Assembly: GCA_002049455.2 (NCBI GenBank)
Contig: KV918853.1
Span: forward strand, 1 to 64,000
DNA length: 64,000 bases
DNA from: Porphyra umbilicalis
Lineage: Eukaryota; Rhodophyta; Bangiophyceae; Bangiales; Bangiaceae
Direction: 5' to 3'
The translations under genes and the position numbers were made by a program. Each line of letters starts with the position of its first letter. The first letter of the stretch is position 1. Positions 19,673 through 31,109 of this stretch are shown here, piece after piece. The notes beneath the pieces are model-generated. The model ran no database searches, was not told the origin of the DNA, and saw nothing but the letters and a program-made list of their open reading frames with translations.

Positions 19673-21115
19673 TTAGTACAGGCGCACTACGGTCAATGTC
19701 AGCCAGACACGCGGCAAGGTCCCCACGTCTGCTCGCACCGAGCCACCAATACCACCGATCCAAGCGCACCCTACGCGAAACGCAACAGCGGCGCCGAGCG
19801 CCATGGGCGCAAGCACCAGAATGGATACCGCCGACGCCGTCTGCACCGCCGGGTCCTCAAAGTGGCGTCTGGCGAGCACCCACGACAGGGCCGGGCTCTT
19901 GAATCCCGCCTCAAACGCCACTGCCGTGGCGACCGGATGGCCCGTGCGCAGGACCGCACGCGCGAGGCCATACCCAAACCCAAAGCCCGTCGCGTGGAAG
20001 AGCACCACCGGCGCAATCGCCGACGTCCACAGCGCCTTGATCTGCGCCGCCGCTCCCGCCGTCGTGCCGAGCGTGATGATGACGAGCGCGGCAATGCCGA
20101 CGAGCGGCAGCAGCGGCTCGGCGGCGGTGACGATGGGGCCCACCACCGCCTTGGCGGTGACGCCCGCGGCGACGGGCGCGAGCACAAACGTGGCGGTCGA
20201 TCGGGCGAGGCCGGCCGAGTCGACCTTGACGAGCCCCGACAGGTAGATGCGGCTGAGCAGCGGGATGGCCCCCGTGGCAAGCAGCGACGAGGTGAGCGTC
20301 ATAAACACCGAGATGGCCGTGTCGCCCCGCGCAATGTAGGTGCACAAGTTGGACGCTTGGCCGCCATTGACGGAGCCCATCAGCGTCAAGCCGACGCGCA
20401 GCGTCCGCCGCAACCGAAAGATGTGGCCGAGCGTAAACGCGGTCAGCGGTGCCAGCCCGTACTCGAGCGACAGCGAGAGGGCGACCAGCCACGGGCGGCG
20501 GAGGGCACCCCACACGTCGGACAGGGAGAGCGTGAGGCCCATGGAAAGCATTAGCAGCGCGAGCCACACCTCCACCCACCGCGCGGTGATGGTCGACGTG
20601 AAGAGGTCGGGCTCGTGCAGCGCCCACACGCCGGCGCCAATGCACAGCAGGGGGGAGATGAAGGTGAGAGAGGTGGACACGGCAGTGAGGGCGACCGACA
20701 GGCGGCGGCCGGTGGTGCGGAGCCACGGGGGGAGCGCGTCGGCGGCGCGGTACGCGGGGGGGGCACCCTCATTGCCGTCGCCGCCATCCCTGACGTCTGG
20801 CGTGGAGGTTGTCGCCGAGGACGGGGAGGGGCCCGCCACCTTGTCGGTGGGGGCGTCGGCGCCCCGTCCATGCGGCGCCACGGCACCAGCCAAGGCACCG
20901 CTGACCGACCGCCACACGCGCGTCGGCCACGGCGCGCCGCCCGCCTCCGCATCGGCCACACCGTCGGCGCGGGCCTTCACGTCGATGGAAGAGGAGGTCG
21001 ACTCATCTGTCGCGTTAGCCACCGCCTCGAGCGGCGGTGCCGAGGGGATGGAGTCCGATTCCCCCGCGCCAGGTGTTGGGCTGGCGACGGGCGCAGCGGG
21101 TGCCGAGGCGTCCAT
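19673..21115 (-). CDS. BASS-family (bile acid:sodium symporter-like) transporter
   Basis: Predicted secondary transporter of the bile acid/sodium symporter family. In plants and algae BASS members are mostly plastid-envelope carriers of organic anions such as pyruvate; the substrate here is unknown. I start at the ATG at 21115, giving about 480 aa; longer frames upstream run into a dispersed repeat. Residues 1-130 are Ala/Pro/Ser/acidic, possibly a targeting or disordered region. About nine or ten hydrophobic segments follow, including LTFISPLLCIGAGVWALH, WLALLMLSMGLTLSLSDVW (the characteristic mid-membrane phrase), SVNGGQASNLCTYIARGD and FEAGFKSPALSWVLARRHF. These Gly/Asn and Glu phrases sit where BASS proteins bind sodium. 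Intact and intronless. Confidence 0.85.
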   Translation of the reverse strand: MDASAPAAPVASPTPGAGESDSIPSAPPLEAVANATDESTSSSIDVKARADGVADAEAGGAPWPTRVWRSVSGALAGAVAPHGRGADAPTDKVAGPSPSSATTSTPDVRDGGDGNEGAPPAYRAADALPPWLRTTGRRLSVALTAVSTSLTFISPLLCIGAGVWALHEPDLFTSTITARWVEVWLALLMLSMGLTLSLSDVWGALRRPWLVALSLSLEYGLAPLTAFTLGHIFRLRRTLRVGLTLMGSVNGGQASNLCTYIARGDTAISVFMTLTSSLLATGAIPLLSRIYLSGLVKVDSAGLARSTATFVLAPVAAGVTAKAVVGPIVTAAEPLLPLVGIAALVIITLGTTAGAAAQIKALWTSAIAPVVLFHATGFGFGYGLARAVLRTGHPVATAVAFEAGFKSPALSWVLARRHFEDPAVQTASAVSILVLAPMALGAAVAFRVGCAWIGGIGGSVRADVGTLPRVWLTLTVVRLY

Positions 21116-21145
21116 GTGGCCTTCTGTCCGCAGAGGGTCCACAAA

Positions 21146-21260
21146 GGGTCCACGACACTTGTCCCCACACCAGGCTCCGCAGGGGGTACAATAGGAGAAG
21201 CGCAGCGCTGAGTGCGCTGTTGTGACGCCCGGTTGGGGTACGCGGGGATCGTCACGGCCC
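21146..21260. repeat. Dispersed repeat, partial copy upstream of BASS gene
   Basis: GACACTTGTCCCCACACCAGG and the following roughly 90 bp match 38203-38290 in the same orientation with moderate divergence. It abuts the BASS start codon, so it may have brought or replaced promoter sequence. Confidence 0.7.
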
Positions 21261-21420
21261 GCCGACTGCCCCATCCATCCCCATCCATCCCCATCCAAAC
21301 TCGTTTCCCATCCAAACGCGTTTTGGATGGGCGTTTTTGACCCATCTGGGAGCCCCCCCATTTCCCATCCAAACTCACTTTGGATGGGCTTTGGATGGGC
21401 CTCGGGGCCCGCCCGAATCC
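21251..21420. repeat. GGATGGG/CCATCC hairpin-type repeat
   Basis: It begins with GTCACGGCCCGCCGACTGCC and then has many CCATCC and GGATGGGC motifs that pair with each other (CCCATCCAAACGCG against TTTTGGATGGGC). The same start, inverted, ends the repeat at 35063-35245. Probably a small non-autonomous element of that family. Confidence 0.65.
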
Positions 21421-21801
21421 GACAGCTCCTGCGCGAAGGTGCAGCACGGCCGTTTTTTCCCCTCCTCGCCCATGGCCGCGGAGGCTGCTCGCCATCCGAT
21501 TGGACCAGCAGTGGCCATGAGACTCCGGCAAAGACCTGAGTCTTCGGCTCGGCCACGGCTTACTGTGGCCTCCGTGACTGACGCCCCCCGTCTTGTCTCG
21601 CACCCTCGCCGATCGTCGTCCAGCTGCCCGGCCAACGGGCGGCACTGAGGCACCTGGACCCGATTTGAACCGGTCAGCTGGGAAGGGCAGGCGTACGTCT
21701 GTCGGCACCGCGGTCGCAGCGGAGAGCGGCGGGACTCGCCACCCGACTGCCTGCGCGGGTGGCGAGCACGGCCGCTGGGGAGCTACGATCATGGTGGGAC
21801 G

Positions 21802-22422
21802 ATGGCTGTCAAGGGTAACACTGTCGTCGAGGGCGTTGCCGTCGCACGGCCAGAAACACTGCTGGCCGTGGCCGTGGCCGTATTCTATGGCAGCATCTTC
21901 CCGCCCATGGGAGCACCGTCCACACACGTGCCACTGCGGGTGGCGACGCTCGTGGTCGCGTGTACGCTCGCCCGCGCGGCGATGGTTGTGATGACTGTGA
22001 GGGCCGACCCCCTGGCGAGAACGACGCCGCCAGCTTCCCCCCCCCCTCCCCCCCCCCCCCCCCTCCTTGTCCATTGCCAGCTCTCGGCCCCCCCCATCGT
22101 CGGCGGTTCTGCCAACGTGCTTGTTCGGTTACTTCAGTGTGCTTCGAGAGCCCCACCGAATGGTGCTCCCGGGCAATGTGCAATTCCAGGCTGGAGACGG
22201 ACTGTTGACAGATTGGTGCTCCCCAGAGTTCGACTGCATCGACCATTCTGTGGCAAAGTCAATGGGAAAGCGCTATGTGCTCCCAAGTCCCAGCGGAGTG
22301 GGCTACTTTCCCTCAAATTCGGGATGAAACCGAGCATACCGCGCTCGGAACGCTTTTCAATTGCGGCACAAGAATCTCAAAGCGGTTTCTCCGATCTTGG
22401 CAAGGGCTCTGCAGCGTCATGA
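21802..22422 (+). CDS. Hypothetical protein, uncertain
   Basis: A 206-aa frame whose first 70 residues look protein-like, with two hydrophobic stretches (LLAVAVAVFYGSIFPP and LRVATLVVACTLARAAMVVM) that could be membrane segments. A poly-Pro run follows at a C homopolymer (near 22035-22063), after which the frame becomes unremarkable. The real gene may shift frame or end at that run. No family recognised. Confidence 0.3.
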   Translation: MAVKGNTVVEGVAVARPETLLAVAVAVFYGSIFPPMGAPSTHVPLRVATLVVACTLARAAMVVMTVRADPLARTTPPASPPPPPPPPLLVHCQLSAPPIVGGSANVLVRLLQCASRAPPNGAPGQCAIPGWRRTVDRLVLPRVRLHRPFCGKVNGKALCAPKSQRSGLLSLKFGMKPSIPRSERFSIAAQESQSGFSDLGKGSAAS

Positions 22423-23830
22423 GACCGGAATATCGCCCGCATTGCCGATTCGACGTGGCTCTGCGGGGCTTCTGATCTTGTTCTCTAGTTCCTCTGGCTG
22501 TCAGCTGATCTGGCGATCCAATCTGCGTTGCGCTAGTCAGGGGCTCTTCTTCCGCTGACTTGTCCGCGATCAGTCCGCGTACCATATCTGACAAACCGTG
22601 ATGCTGACAGTAACTCTTCCCGTCGGCGACATGTGTCGATGCCTCTCATTGGACACAGTCGTGTGTCCATTTATATGCTCCAGTCCCCTTGTTTTTACAG
22701 AAAAATGATTGGTTGGGGGCCGTCCTTTACCGCGGAGATTACCCCAATGTTATCTTGAGGTGCGGAGGGGGGGATCTACGCTGGTGGCGGATGCCATTGT
22801 GGACCGATCGTGAGGCGGGTCGTTTTGGGACCGGCAATGGCGGCGGAAACAGGCCGAATGGGCAGGCAGCAGCCGGCGCGGACACCCCACCCCCCCCCTC
22901 ACCGACCCATGTGCTGGGGCAGAGGGCGCATTCGGCCCCACCCCCACCCGCTACCCGCACTTCGCCCTCGACGGCAGTCGTGGCGGTGGCGGTAGCGGTG
23001 GCGTTGGCCGTCAAGGTGGCGGCAGCGGCGGCAGAGGCGGCTGCAGAGACGATGGCGGCGGCAGCGACGGCGCAGGCGGCGGCGGCGGCGACGCGCAGCT
23101 GCCGCAGGACACCGCGGTGTTGCCCGACGGGTCGGCGGCGTGGGTGGGGGGGCGGGCCGCACCGGCGGCGAGCGCAGGCCGCCCTGCGGCGACGTTTCCC
23201 GCGTCGCCACCGCTGCGGCCGCGGCTGCCCATGGCAAAGGCGCTGCTTACGGCGGCGCAGGCGGTGGCCGACGGGCACGCGGCGGCGGGGATTGTAGAGA
23301 CCCCCACCGCCCCGACGGGCGGCGACGCCGGGCGGCCCGACGGAGCGGCGGCGGCGGCGGCAGCGCGGCTCCGGCGACGCGCGCCGCCCAGGCGCCTAGG
23401 GAGGTCGTCGACGCACAAGCGACACCGCCACCGCCGTCCCCACCTCCGTCGCCCGCGCCGGGGCCCTCCGCCGCGGCGACAGATGCACAGGCTGCACTGG
23501 CAGGAGCGTCGCCACCGCCTTCCTCCTGCACCCCCACACCGCCGGTGGCTCCCCTCCGTTCCGCCCGGCCGTTCTCGCCGTCGCCGCTGACGCCCCCGCC
23601 GCCACCACCGACGGCGGCGGCGGGCGCCGCCGCAGCGGGCAGTCCGCCAGTGACCGCCGCGGTGCACCGAACGCCGATCATCGTCGTCGCCTCGCGCCGG
23701 CCGCTGCCCTCGCGCCGCCGCCCGGCCACGGCGGCCTCGCACCGCGTAGCCGCCGCCAACGCGCGCCGACGCAGCAGCCGCCGCCGGCGGTGGCGACAGC
23801 GTCGACGGTTCACAGCCGCCGCCGTGGCTC
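22423..23830. other. Intergenic, AT-richer then low-complexity GC-rich
   Basis: 22423-22740 is less GC-rich with no ORF. From 22800 onward Ala/Pro/Arg triplets fill every frame. Short plus-strand phrases such as MAKALLTAAQAVADGHAAAG (23230) could belong to the broken gene called next. Confidence 0.4.
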
Positions 23831-24001
23831 GTGCCACCCGCCGCGGGCGCCGGCGGCGGCGGCACGGCAGGGCGCCGCCGCTCGTCGGCCTCCTGCCGCG
23901 CGTGCCCGCGAGGGATCTTCGCCGCCGCCGACGCGCGAATTGACGCGTCGGCGCCGGCGGTGGCGGGTGGCGGCGGCGGCGGCGTTGGCGCGGCGGCCGA
24001 A

Positions 24002-24032
<31 letters not shown>

Positions 24033-24582
24033 ACGCGGCGGCAGACGGTGGCAGCACGGCGGCGGCCGACGGCGGCGCCGACGCGGCGGCGGCCGGTGAC
24101 GCGCCGTGCCCCCACGCGGTGGCGGATGCCCCCTTTCCCGCTCCCGCGGCCGGCCGTCTGCCCGCCGACGCACTGCGGAACGATTGGGACGGGTGGGCTT
24201 CGGCGGCAACGGCCAACCATCACGCCGCCGAGGGCGCCGCCGCCGCGGGTGCTGACGGCCCCGCCGCCGCCTCCCCCCCGCCGTCAAGGCACTCGTCGCC
24301 TTCGTGCTCCCCGTCGGGTGGGAGGACGCGGTTCTCGCCGCCCACGTGGCATTTCTGGCCCAACCCGACGGCGCGGGGGCGGCACAGCTGGGGGAGGCCT
24401 TCGACGTGCGCGTGATACTGCGGGGGCTACGCGCCTGCGCGGCGGTGCGGTCGGCGGCGGCCGGCGGGGGGGGGGGGACCACCGCCGGGGGTTGCTGCTT
24501 GCCGACGCGGCGGTCCGCAGGGGGGGGGGGGGGGGGGGCGGGCGGCCGCCACTGCGGCCTCGGCGGCAGTGGCATTGCGTGA
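23831..24582 (+). pseudogene. Broken hypothetical gene with homopolymer frameshifts
   Basis: A protein-like phrase in one frame (RLPADALRNDWDGWASAATA, about 24160-24215) continues in another after a C7 run near 24273 (LPVGWEDAVLAAHVAFLAQP, then LGEAFDVRVILRGLRACAAV) and in a third after a G run near 24466-24477 (RGLLLADAAVRRG). The same reading therefore shifts exactly at homopolymers. The N-terminal part is poly-Gly/Ala. I do not recognise the family. Either a decayed gene or assembly indels. Confidence 0.35.
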
Positions 24583-25147
24583 TCGACATTGTCATTTGAC
24601 TTACATGGTTGGTCGCGTGTCAGTCATTAATTGGCACTAAATTGGATTCACACATCTGCATCCGCCAAATAGTCCCTGAAGCATATGCCCAAAATCAGTG
24701 GTAAATAATTGGCGCGGATTAAGCCAGAAACCGGCACGGCCGGATGCTTATCCGCCGCTGAAGTGCTCCCGTGGTGCTACCGTCTGCGACACATTGAGCT
24801 TGCCTGCGCAACTCTCTGGCGACACTGTGTTGTATTGTGTCGCCATTGTGTCGCCAATAAGGAACCAAAAAGTCACCTTGGGCACGACCGCCGACGATTT
24901 GAGGCCAACGCCGCTGGTATGCCTCTGTCTCCGTCGCTGACGGGCTGACGAGCATATCGTTTACCCGTCTCTGCGCCAGCCCGGGTTTGACCGGCGAGAA
25001 CGTCACAACCTCCGTCCCGGGTCTTTATTGGCTGCGACGGCGGCGCTGGCGCCCACTGCCGCAGCGGTCGTGAAGAACGGAGGTGCAAGCACGCGGCAGC
25101 TGTTTCTTTTTCAGCCAAACGCATGGCGCCGTGTACGTGCACCGCTG
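24583..25147. other. Intergenic
   Basis: Moderate-GC DNA between two gene 3' sides. No ORF, RNA gene or repeat recognised. Confidence 0.4.
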
Positions 25148-25183
25148 TACCTTCCCTTGTACCTTGGAGTACAAGGGAAGGTA
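25148..25183. repeat. Perfect 15-bp hairpin downstream of transposase
   Basis: TACCTTCCCTTGTAC pairs exactly with GTACAAGGGAAGGTA across a 6-nt loop. It lies about 50 bp beyond the stop of the minus-strand transposase; a 3'-end signal or element subterminal structure is possible. Confidence 0.7.
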
Positions 25184-25230
25184 TGTGCGTTCAAAGACAA
25201 GAAAGAACACGAACAGGAATACGAGTTGTA

Positions 25231-28200
25231 CTAAACGTCCCAATGGAAAAACACATTGAGAAAAAAGCGCATGTCCAGGCGCTCCTGCAGTGGGCTGTGC
25301 ACCGTAGGAATGTCCGCATCGGCCCCTCGGCGAGCGGATAGGTCCGCAAAGTCTGGGATCACAAACGCTAGGCGCCGCACGTGCTCAACGGGCACCAGGC
25401 GCAGCGTAATGCGCGAAGCGCCGTCGGCGATCAGCCACTTGAGGCGTACACAACCCCGCGCGACAAAGGGGCAGAGCGGCTCCGCCGGAACGTCCTCCAT
25501 TGCAGCCAGGATGACGGCGTCGCCCTTTGGCCCACGCACAATTGCGCGTAGCTCGCCAATGCACACCCTCTCCACGTCACCCCCGGGATGGTACAGGACG
25601 GCATCATACCACGGCGCCCCCAGGTAGTCGTTGACGGCGCGCAGTTGCTGCTGCGCGCGAGTGCCACAGTCAAACTGCGCCTGAATCGGTGTTCGGCTCA
25701 CAACCCGCACAAGGCGGTGAGCCGCCATTCGGAGCAGCGCCCCGACATTAGCCATGTCGGGGCGGCTGGACAGAGTGCCGACCGACACATTGGCGACATT
25801 GTACATGCGTCTCTTCTGCTTCCGTCGTTGATCTGCTTCTGCAGCCGCCCGACCAGCCTGCACGGAAGCCTGCCTGGCTGCCGCGGCCGCCCCTTCCCCA
25901 GCCGTTGCCAGTGTACGGGTTGTCACCGACCGTCCTGTCGTCGGCGCCGTCCCCGCAGCCGCCTCACGTGCCGCCCCTCCACTTGCCACCGCCCTACGTG
26001 GCGCCACCGCACTTGCCGCCGCCCCACGTGCCGCCGCCCCACGTGACGCCGCCCCACTCGCCGCCGCCCCTGTTCGTGCGTCCTCACCTGCCGCCGTCAC
26101 AAATGCCGCTGTCCCACCTGTCGCCGAGCCACTAGCAGCCGCGCCAGCCGCACGCTGTAGCGAGTCGGCGTCTTCAAAAGCCGCACGTCGCGCCAGCTCG
26201 GCCTGCCAGGCTACGGCAGCGGCCTTGTCCGCGTCGGCGTGGCGGGCGAGGATCTCTCGCGCGCCGTGCGCGTGGCGCACAAGCTCGCGCGTGAAGGTGT
26301 GCTCTTTCTTGCTTGTACGGCAGTAGTGAGGCTTGTCCCTCTTGTGCTCGCTCTCGTTGGCAGCAGTGTTGCAATTTTGGAGGTTGCCGTGCCACTGGAT
26401 CGCCTCGGCGACGTGGCATAACAGCTTGTGGACTTTCACGGAAGCGATGTGGCCAAGGATGGGGCTTACAAACTTGTTGACAAAGTTCTTGGCGTGCTCG
26501 CCAATGCTCAACCCTTCTGCCATCGTCATCGGTGATGGCACGGCGGTCGTCGTACGCCCCGCGATGCGAGCGTAGAGCACCGCGTACTCGGCGAACATGG
26601 AGGTCACAGCCACGTCAACGGGCGTGTCCCCCCACTCGTCGTGGTACGCCGCCCAATTGAACCTGAAGTTCCGGTCGACCCTCGCCGCATTGTCGTCTTC
26701 GTCGGCCTCAAACCCCGCTGCGAATGCGGACGCAGCAGCCGTCCTGCGCTCTGCCTCATTCTCCACCGCGAAAGCACCACCGGCGTCCTCGTCGCCGGCT
26801 GGGCCGAACAAGCCCGCCACGATGAATGCGAGAATAGCCACGCCGTCACGTTGCTGCTTGCCCGTAAACACAGCCTGCTTCTCGGTGGCACGCACAATGT
26901 ACCTGCAAAGCATGAGAATCAGATAAGCGCGGGTAGTCCAGAACAGACGAGGACAACGGTCAGACACAGAGCAATAGCTGTGCGAAGCGGGTATGTGGGA
27001 GCGGGTGACCGCACGTACGGCCAAGGACAGGGCAAATTGACGTAGTGGAGAGAAGAGGGGAAGCAACGGTGAAGCGGAGAACCTGACGTACCCAGGCGGT
27101 GTTTTGCACGCTTTGCTCCGTCTGCTCAGGCGCAGCAGACGCCGAAAAGCGACGCGACGAGTCGCTGTCCCTGACCCCGCCGGTGGTCTTTTCCCCTTGC
27201 ACAAATACGGAAACACCCGCACGAGGCGGTGCACCAACATGCGGGTGACTCCCAGATCCAGCACCTGACGTATCGAGGCAGCCATCACAAGCGGGGGAGA
27301 CTGGAAGGAGGTACATGTGCATGGCGTCAGAAGTCGATCCGAAGAAGGAGGATGGGCCGTGCACAGCCGCGCATACCGAATGCAAAAAACAGGTCAAGGA
27401 GATGGATATGGAAAACGTACGTGCAGGACATCAAACCCAATCATCTTATACAGCAGGTGTGGTGCCGTTCCCAGACCAGCCATGCCGGCAAGGCCTGGGA
27501 CACCGCCCGACGTAGAGTCGAGCGCACCCAGCGCCACCCGCCGTTGGCGCTGCCGCTGCCGCCGCGTGTGCTCATATGCCTCGACTTGGTTGGTCAGGGT
27601 ATTGATGACGTTGCGGTCCTCGGCATTAGCTGCCTGCGGTGCCCCGATCTTATCAATCTTCGCCATGCACGCCGTGCATGGATGCGCACACTGTCCGCCC
27701 TTTAAGCCCAGCACAGCCCTCTCCTCCGGCTGGTCACAGACGTACAACAGCACGCGCGGAAAGGCCAAGGCCTTATGGCCTTCGACGTTCACGTGGAACC
27801 CGATGTGGCTGCGGCCGATTACATGCGTAAACGCCGCGTAGATCACCCGCTGCAGTATGCCACACCGCCTGATCCTGGCTCTGTCATCCGCGCCCGGCTC
27901 CTGGAGCTTCCGTACGACGGGAACGTAAGCGACGGTCACCCACTCGACAGTGCCCGACACGTCGTTGACGAGACGAACACGGACAGGGTATAGTTTGTGT
28001 GCTAAGCGCGGGCGATCAACCAGGCGAACGAAAGGGAGCGACTGACAACCAGGACGTAGTCAGAGGCTGGTGCACAACGCACACGGCACGAGTGTCGCTC
28101 ACATATTACCAACTAGTGCGTGATGTGCGGCAAAGAGTGAACCCCCCAACAGAGTAGCAGTGAACGTACCTCCCGACCAAGACAACTGGCTGCTATCGGA

Positions 28201-29226
28201 GAAGACGTGCAGGCCCAGGACACAGGCGAGCTCCTCACTGTTCTTCATGACGAGCTCCTCGCACAGGCGGAACGCGTCACCGTCCATCGGCGTCTCCCGC
28301 TTATCGCTTGAGGGCGCCGGCCCAGTGAGGCCGCTCCACAACTGAATGCTGCCACGCTTCCTCTTCAGCAGCGCCCGAATGACCTGCAATACATCACGAA
28401 AATAAGCCTCGTAAGCAACGCCGCCCTCAACAAGCTTGACCTTTTTCCAGCCAGCGTCGAGGGCGGCGTTGTCGAGATCGTCCCGCAGCGCGTTCTTGAA
28501 GGCGGTGACAGATGGGAACACATGCCGCAGCGTCGCATGATGCCCGGCGTCCTCCGCCATTCCCGCCTTGGTGCCGTCCCACACGTCCAAAAAATTGTAC
28601 ATGAACTCCTGGTCCTTCACAGACAAGCCCGCCCCGCCAACTTGCAGGACAAACCTCTGAAGGGCCCGCAGTCGGACCGTGTTGAAACGGCCCGTCTTGG
28701 CGCGTTTGCGGGGCCGGACGAGCGGCTCGGCGCGCTGCGCGTCGCCGAGAGCCTCGTACAGGGCGCGCACATGCAATCCAACCGAAGAATAAAGGTACTC
28801 GGGAACCGCGTTAGCTGCGGCGGCGCCGGTTTCGGTGTTGGGAACCAAGATACGTGTCAGCTCCATCAGGGTGCGTAGCTGCGACTCGACTGCGCTGTGC
28901 GCTGTCGAACCGGACTCTTCAGAAGTTGGCAGCGAGGCAGACGCCCCGGACGTGCACGAGTGTGCCGACGAGGGCGCCGCGTCCGACTCGTCGTCAGCAA
29001 CATTGCCGTCCGTACCCGCACCGGCTCCAACACCGCCATGGCCGCCTCCAATTGCGCCGTGTTCGACCGTCGAAGAGACACTCAGACGGCGCCGCGGCAG
29101 TTGTGTGTTGTGACCCAAGATCCCTCCATGGATGCCGAACTGGTGCCGTCGCAGCGGGGCCAGGAACTCGGCTTCAAATCCGCAAGGGCATACCAGGAAG
29201 GGTCGCGGTGGTGGGACATCCGACAT
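25231..29226 (-). CDS. CACTA/Plavaka-like transposase, four exons
   Basis: Predicted transposase of the CACTA-related (Plavaka/Tnp2-like) group. Exons on the minus strand: 29226-28170, 28001-27421, 27264-27092 and 26902-25231; introns of 168, 156 and 189 bp all begin GTACGT and end AG, and joining them keeps one frame of 1,160 codons. Exon 1 has a CPC...H...H zinc finger (CPCGFEAEFLAPLRRHQF, near residues 13-32). Exon 2 has the family core (HIGFHVNVEGHKALAFPR, VCDQPEE, HPCTACMAKID). Across the exon 2-3 junction reads GFDVLHVLDLGVTRMLVHRL. Exon 4 holds KVHKLLCHVAEAIQWHGN, then an Ala/Gly-rich linker with degenerate repeats and a conserved-looking C-terminal domain. The start is the ATG at 29226; another 5' exon is possible. 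No stop or frameshift. Confidence 0.78.
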
Positions 29227-29389
29227 GGTGAAAAAGCTAAGACAGGAACAGTGCCATCTTAAGGGAAAGATGAGATCGTAACAACAGCACCCGAGAGACA
29301 CTACTCTGGCGCTCGTCAGAATCCAATCTCGCAGGAAAACCGTACGGCACGCAGGCCGCGCACGAAATCAACAGCACCTGCCTACCCAC

Positions 29390-29614
29390 ACTCCACTTAA
29401 GCTCCTCAAGAGCACATAGATTGCAACAGGTACATCGTTCGCCAGAACGTACCGTTGAAAAGCCTCTGGCCGGGCACGCGAGGGGCGCGCCTTGGAAAGC
29501 GATGGGCGGCATGCCTTCGGGCAGCTCCCTCAGCTTCTCTTTGGCTGCAGGTCGTGCAGCACGGCGCGGTTGAGTCGCCGGCCGCCACAGACGGATGTTA
29601 CCAACATCGGACAT
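29390..29614 (-). CDS. Possible upstream exon or small gene with Cys cluster
   Basis: A 75-codon stretch from ATG (29614) begins MSDVGNIRLWRPATQPRRAA and ends with a Cys cluster (ERCTCCNLCALEELKWS), just before GT-containing donor-like sequence (GTGGGTAGG). It lies about 160 bp upstream of the transposase start, same strand. I could not find a donor/acceptor pair that keeps frame convincingly, so it may be a separate gene, an upstream ORF or an alternative first exon. Confidence 0.35.
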
Positions 29615-31109
29615 TGCCCGCACATGCAGAGCAAAAGTGGCCGATACCAAACGGCGAGAAAAAACGCTGGGGAGCGACCGCCAGAATACAGTAGACAGAA
29701 TCAGGCAGCAGCACAGCAGGACACGCAAAGCGGCGATGCATGCAAAAAATGCATAACACCAGTCAGGCCCTGCGCCCGTGACCGCAAACGGCAGACTGTC
29801 GGCCGGACGGCCGGATACACCCCCCCCCTCCTCCCCGGCCGAGCCCAAGAGACGAGAACAATGATCAGCATGATGGCACGTACATTGTGCTGGGGCCAGC
29901 AACCACGAACGAGAGAGCGGGCACAGTCCACTGCGACCGACGACGGACAGAGCCCAGGTTGTGTGGGCCATTGTGGCTGGCAGGCGTGTGCTGCGGGTCA
30001 GGCGGGTACAGGCAGTGCACCCGCCTGGCCGGGGCACGCCGTCCACCCGCTTGACCGAAAGCGGCGCGTTTGTCAGCGGCCCATAGTGGTGGTAGCGAAT
30101 CGAGGGGCGGGGGTGGAGCGGAATACACGTGAGGGGGGGCACCCAGCGGTGCTCGTGGCGCAGCGGTACCACTTTGCCGTGACGAGACACAGGACGAGCG
30201 CGCCCCGTCCCCAGCAGGGTCGCACGCGGGCGACGACGGCAGTTCCCATCCAGAAAGGGCTGGATGGGAATGTCCGAGGACGAGTCTGGTTCAGCAACGC
30301 GTTGCGAGACACACCGCGAGCGCGTTGCAACACGCGACGCTGCCCCAGATAATATCTAGATTGGGTCGATCGGGAAATTTTTTTTCACACCCTCGAGAAT
30401 CTGTCCCAAGATTCAGAAAGAAGTTGCGCCATCGCTCGTAATTGGGCTAGAGAAAATCCTGTGATTTTCAACTGTACCCGCTGAATGATGACCCCAGGGC
30501 GTGCGTCGTTCCGCCTTGTCCCGGAGAGACCATTGAAATGCACGTGCCTATCTACTTAGACATCATCGCTCTCTACCGAGTTCAATCGATCGGTAAAACC
30601 TATCAACCGTCCTTCAGCGGCGGCCTGTGTCCAGCGACGACGTGACGCGCATCGAGCAAGCGCACGTGCACGCGCCCCCAAACAGCGGGTCCCAGGGACC
30701 TTGGCCCGAGCTGCGTTGCCCAATTCCCGTCGCACAGGCAATCGAAGGGCGGCTTGGGGTGCGCGCTGACACCTGCGCCTGATGCTCGCTGCCCCCCTTC
30801 GTGCCCCAGATGGTCTAGGAGCCCGAGTCGACGGCCTCTACAACGTTCCTCTCGTCGCTCGCCGCCAATCTGTGCGCGCTCCTTTCGTGCCTGTTTCCGG
30901 TCGTGCTTTGTAAGACGGACTGTTGTTCGCCCCATGCGGTGCGCTGCGTTGCGCGCCCCTCCCTGCCCTGCCTACGTCACCAGCGTTGTGTAAACCGGCT
31001 CCTCTGGCCATGTTCGGCGAGGGTGTTGAGTTCTGTCCACTGACGAGAGCCCGTCAGCGACCCGTTCTCACGTTCACGACAGAGCCGTTTGTATTGTCGT
31101 TCGCTTCCC
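29615..31109. other. Intergenic, nothing convincing
   Basis: Includes C runs (29820) and an AT-rich patch at 30345-30480. No gene or RNA recognised. Confidence 0.4.

Noticed and set aside
21640..21725. tRNA-like TTTGAACC phrase near a short stem (minus strand)
   Set aside because: The T-arm has a mismatch and no 5' acceptor partner for CCAGGTG is present; no cloverleaf can be drawn.
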